Source of the DNA: Tetramitus jugosus | Taxonomy: Eukaryota; Heterolobosea; Eutetramitea; Acrasida; Vahlkampfiidae | NCBI GenBank assembly: GCA_937625935.1 | Contig: OW569373.1 | Coordinates: forward strand, 1 to 64,000 | DNA length: 64,000 nt | Direction of reading: 5' to 3' | In this document: piece by piece, positions 60,722 to 64,000 of the stretch | How positions within the stretch are numbered: position 1 is the first letter of the stretch | How the letters are laid out: the number at the start of each line of letters is the position of its first letter | Made by a program: the position numbers and the translations under genes | The notes under the pieces: model-generated | What the model saw: only the letters and a program-made list of their open reading frames with translations | Database searches by the model: none | What the model was told of the DNA's origin: nothing

Positions 60722-62188
60722 ATGACTACAACCATCAAATTGTTCTTACTGGGAGCAACAGGCTACATTGGAGGATCCGTTCTCTCTCTTCTGGTCAAAG
60801 ATCCAAGATTTGAAATTACTGCACTGGTGCGTAAAGCAGAAGATGCCAAGGTACTCGAGGATCACAAGGTCAAAGCAGTCATTGGTTCCATGAGTGACTC
60901 CAATCTACTCACAAAATTGACTGAACAAGCAGATGTTGTCTTGAACTTTGCCAATGCAGATGATTTGGAAGCTACAAAGGCCATTTTCAAAGGACTGAGC
61001 TACCACAAGTCGACCAACTCGAGAAAAAAGCTGTTGATCCATACGTCTGGCACTGGTGTTCTGATTGACAATGTGAAGGGTGAACGCAAGTCTGATCTCA
61101 TCTATAGTGATGTCACAGATCTGCATGATAAGATTCAAAAACTGCCCATGGATCAACCACACAGACACGTTGATGCTTTCATCTTTGACAATAGCAAGGA
61201 TGATTTTGATTACGTTATTGTGTGTCCACCAATGATCTATGGTGAAGGTACTGGTTATTTCAATCGTCATTCGATTCAATTACCAGCCATTATTCAATAT
61301 GCACTTCAAGTGAACAAGGCTACGGTTGTTGGAGCGGGAGCAAACGTTTGGAACAATGTTCATATTGAAGACTTGGTCGATGCCTATATTCTCATTCTTG
61401 ATGCTGCACTGGAAGGGAAAGCAGACGTCAATAGAGAAGGTGGATTTTACTTTGTGGAGAGCGGAGAGACTGATTTGGCTACGCTTGTCAAGAAGGTGGG
61501 AGAGGTGTTGTATGAGAAGAAGGTCATTCCAGATCCAACATTCTCTCATATCAGCATGGAAGAAGCACTGAAATCAGGATGGGTCGAACAGGGTCATTCT
61601 TCAAACTCTCGTTGCAAGGCAGATCGAATTCAAAAATTAGGATGGAAACCAAAGAGATCCATGGACATTTTTGCGTCTGTCGAGCCAGAAGTGACTTACT
61701 TTTTGGAGAGACAGCATCAAGTTCAAGTGTATCAATCTGTTATCATCGAAGGAGCCAACAGAGAAAAAATCTGGAGTTTAATTGGTAACTTTTTCGATTT
61801 GAGTTGGACAGGTGCAGTGAACAGAGTGGAAAAGCAGGCTGACAAGGAAAGATTGGTCTTTGGTTCACAGACAAACTTTGTAACAGAGAACTTGGTTCAA
61901 TATCGCAATGATCCTACCAAGGGTCAATCACTGTACACTTATACGATTCAGATGGCCACAGATTTGAGCACTCATTTGTTCCCATGTCAGGTGCATGACT
62001 ATGTTGCAGAACTAAAGGTTTTGGACTTGACTGTGGGAGATGATAATGACAACAAATGTGTTGTTGTATGGACTGCTCAATGCAAGGTTGCGTCTGACAA
62101 GGATAAACAAGTTGTTCAGGGTGCAGTCACTGGTCTGTTCCAGACATCTCTAGTCAACTTGAAGGGCAAACTTCAATCTAATCATTAA
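60722..62188 (+). CDS. NmrA/epimerase-type SDR fused to an SRPBCC domain
   Basis: This 488-residue protein combines two domains. Residues 1-320 are an extended short-chain dehydrogenase: LFLLGATGYIGGSVL (GxxGxxG nucleotide loop), LLIHTSGTG, YVIVCPPMIYGEG, NNVHIEDLVDAYILILD and LGWKPKRS, as in atypical SDRs near dihydroflavonol reductases. The Tyr of the YxxxK catalytic motif is not obvious. Residues 340-488 form an SRPBCC/START-like module (VYQSVIIEGANREKIWSLIGNF, WTGAVNRVE), a hydrophobic-ligand pocket as in polyketide cyclases and Bet v 1. Both are uninterrupted in one frame. It may bind and reduce a bulky lipophilic compound; the substrate is unknown. Confidence 0.8.
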   Translation: MTTTIKLFLLGATGYIGGSVLSLLVKDPRFEITALVRKAEDAKVLEDHKVKAVIGSMSDSNLLTKLTEQADVVLNFANADDLEATKAIFKGLSYHKSTNSRKKLLIHTSGTGVLIDNVKGERKSDLIYSDVTDLHDKIQKLPMDQPHRHVDAFIFDNSKDDFDYVIVCPPMIYGEGTGYFNRHSIQLPAIIQYALQVNKATVVGAGANVWNNVHIEDLVDAYILILDAALEGKADVNREGGFYFVESGETDLATLVKKVGEVLYEKKVIPDPTFSHISMEEALKSGWVEQGHSSNSRCKADRIQKLGWKPKRSMDIFASVEPEVTYFLERQHQVQVYQSVIIEGANREKIWSLIGNFFDLSWTGAVNRVEKQADKERLVFGSQTNFVTENLVQYRNDPTKGQSLYTYTIQMATDLSTHLFPCQVHDYVAELKVLDLTVGDDNDNKCVVVWTAQCKVASDKDKQVVQGAVTGLFQTSLVNLKGKLQSNH

Positions 62189-63464
62189 ATGGGAAATCTT
62201 CTTCTTCTCGAAGCTCGATTTTATTCTAGTTCAATGTTGAACTCTCAAATTCGAAAACACTGTGACAGTAAGTGTTGTGTTTGAATGGTGAGTTCTTGCT
62301 TCAAGAATGCTAGTCCATGTCCGTAGTGTAGGAGGATGCTGTTAGGTTAGAAGTGTTGTTGTTACCAAAGAAGGAGTTGGAGTATTGAAGTTCCCCAAGA
62401 TAAAATTGGTCTCTTGGCCAGAAATGATTGCTGTGCCGAACAAGTAATGATTGCCTCAATAGCGATCGTCACTCGCTATCCTCCAACGGATGGAAAAGGC
62501 AATGGTCGATCAAACATGACAACAAGCAAAGGAAAATCATCCAAGAATGAATACATTTTTATTGTTTCAATAATTTTTGCCAAGAGATGGTCACTTCACA
62601 TACTTTCTTCTCCACGCACTATGCAGCCTGAGAGCTATTGACTTTGTAAGCTAGGAAAACAATTGTTTTCGTTCATTTCTTGAGAAGCTTGTTAAACAAA
62701 TTCAATTGTCATGACATCTCAGCGAATCCTTCAACTTCCGCGACTTTTGCAAGCCGGTAACTGACAAAAATACAACCACATGAGCATGCACGAACGAATA
62801 ACCTCCATTCACTTGGCCGTCAATTTCTTTTCTTTCACTCTCATGGATGAATTTTCTGCCCTGGAACACTTCAGCGATCTTTCATGACAATTGGCGTTGT
62901 GTTGTGTACAAGCTGGGGTGATTGACGACATCAATAAACGTCAACTGCCTGCATTTTCGTTGGTTGTTTCGAAAGGAAAACAATTGGACTCTTCGCCCAA
63001 AAGTCTATCCATCGTTCTGGATGTGTAGAGTGCTAACATCATCGCCAACGCGTGTATCGAAATGGTCAAGATCCATCAATGTTGGATAGCACCCTTCATC
63101 ATCCCTGTCAGAACAAACAGGGACTTCATTGCCCTGTTTAGTTGAGAGAAACCCGACTGGTTTGAAACAGTTAGAAATGGTTCTTTATTGAGAATTACGC
63201 CGGCAAACATTTCCACATCTTTGGGCAACCTCACCGAATTTGGAAAATTATTCTTGATATTCGCCATTGATGGATGTTCGGAGAAGATGTACGGTATAAG
63301 GAGCATTATGTATCATCAGAGTACATACTCTATCCGTTACGACATCGACAAAGTACTCACGACTTGTCAGGAGGGTAACCGGGGAATATTTTGTGACACA
63401 ACAGAGAGAGAGAAGAAGATTCTAGAGAAACACCCAAGCTACAAACACTACTTGTCTCATCACC
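62189..63464. other. Intergenic region without supported genes
   Basis: About 1.3 kb with short frames on both strands (for example 62414-62641 and 63188-63496) that overlap each other and match nothing. No tRNA or repeat seen. Confidence 0.5.
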
Positions 63465-64000
63465 ATGGTCTCAAGTCGAAGAAAAAGTGTTGTTGAAGGT
63501 GATGATCACAATGTCAAAGGAAGGAACAAGAACAACAAGAGCAACAAGAACAACAATTCGTCCTCCATTACGCGTAAACCATTCATCCAAGTTGTACAGG
63601 AATGGACAGCCTCCATGGATCAGAAATTGGAGTCAAGTAGGACTCAACAGTTTCAGAACAATTCTACTGCGGCACCCAAGATGAATTCAGTTGTGGATGA
63701 ACGATCCTTTGAAGAAGTATTGGATCTATTGAACAAGCAAGACACACTGAATGCGAAACTGTTGTTTGCTTGTAGAAACGGCAGTGATGCTGTGTCTCTT
63801 CAGTTACTGAGTCACGTCATTGAGACGTCGAGTAGCGAAAACAGTTTGTTTTCCATATCTTCAGTAGGTAAGATTAAGGATAAGGACAACTCCAATTGCT
63901 CCCTCTTGCACATTTGTGCACAGAGAAACAAGACACTGTGCATGGAGTTTTTATTGTCGCTCAAAATGTCGGTCGATGAGCTCGATTCACTGTCTTCCAC
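63465..64000 (+). CDS. Ankyrin-like protein, 5' part only
   Basis: An ATG at 63465 opens a frame that stays open to the window edge (178 codons so far). The first 60 residues are Lys/Asn/Ser-rich. From about residue 80 helical pairs with ankyrin-like features appear: EEVLDLLNKQDTLNAKLLFACRNGSD and then NCSLLHICAQRNKTLCMEFLLSL, the latter matching the T/S-x-L-H-x-A...L-L ankyrin core. The gene continues beyond the window. Confidence 0.6.
   Translation, partial: MVSSRRKSVVEGDDHNVKGRNKNNKSNKNNNSSSITRKPFIQVVQEWTASMDQKLESSRTQQFQNNSTAAPKMNSVVDERSFEEVLDLLNKQDTLNAKLLFACRNGSDAVSLQLLSHVIETSSSENSLFSISSVGKIKDKDNSNCSLLHICAQRNKTLCMEFLLSLKMSVDELDSLSS

Overview
This is the end of a eukaryotic chromosome. 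It opens with 843 bases of a C-rich telomere repeat (AAACCC units, TTTGGG on the other strand), followed by a subtelomere and then dense protein genes. Most genes have one exon. The four GT-AG introns I could place or strongly suspect are about 60 to 130 bases long, leaders are rich in CAA, and proteins carry Asn, Thr, Ser or Gln runs. With the gene content (RCC1/EGF secreted proteins, DUF4116-RING, alkylglycerol monooxygenase, ERG28, PPR proteins) this suggests a free-living heterolobosean amoeba such as Naegleria. That is an inference; no marker gene proves it.

Layout. 1-8.8 kb: telomere, gene-poor subtelomere with a decayed piggyBac-type transposase, a MITE-like element, a small secreted Cys-rich gene and an RCC1/EGF pseudogene. 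9-26.2 kb: ordinary genes (membrane glycosyltransferase-like protein, metallophosphatase, UPF0696/DUF1917 protein, secreted intradiol dioxygenase-like protein, cobalamin-independent methionine synthase with one in-frame stop, DUF262 protein, RING/DUF4116 protein, F-box-like protein plus a deleted tandem copy, DUF4258 protein, 7-TM protein, PLAC8 protein, prefoldin-like protein). 26.2-28 kb: no genes seen. 28-37 kb: retroelements and tRNA genes. 37.7-47 kb: alkylglycerol monooxygenase, secreted and conserved unknown proteins, PPR protein, ERG28 and a coiled-coil protein. 47-51.5 kb: RCC1/EGF pseudogenes, tRNA-Asn and nested LINE fragments. 51.5-64 kb: MDR dehydrogenase, small proteins, tRNA-Gln, phosphatidylserine synthase, G8-domain protein, an unknown protein, an SDR-SRPBCC fusion and the start of an ankyrin-like gene.

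The most unusual system is at 27998-33316. Three tandem copies of a compact retroelement sit at the 3' end of a tRNA-Lys(CTT) gene. Each junction carries the same 13-base piece of the tRNA gene (TCGCCCACCGAGG), so every insertion rebuilds the tRNA, and the right end of the element supplies a TTTT Pol III terminator. The intact 2.5-kb copy has two divergent ORFs: a reverse transcriptase with no RNase H, integrase or tyrosine recombinase, and on the opposite strand a GIY-YIG (T5orf172-like) nuclease. A 619-base internal-deletion copy lies in the same array. Separately, LINE copies lie about 44 bases upstream of tRNA-Asn as three successive 5'-truncated insertions. LINE remains also lie just upstream of tRNA-Gly and tRNA-Lys. 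So two unrelated retroelement types appear to use opposite sides of tRNA genes, as TRE elements do in Dictyostelium.
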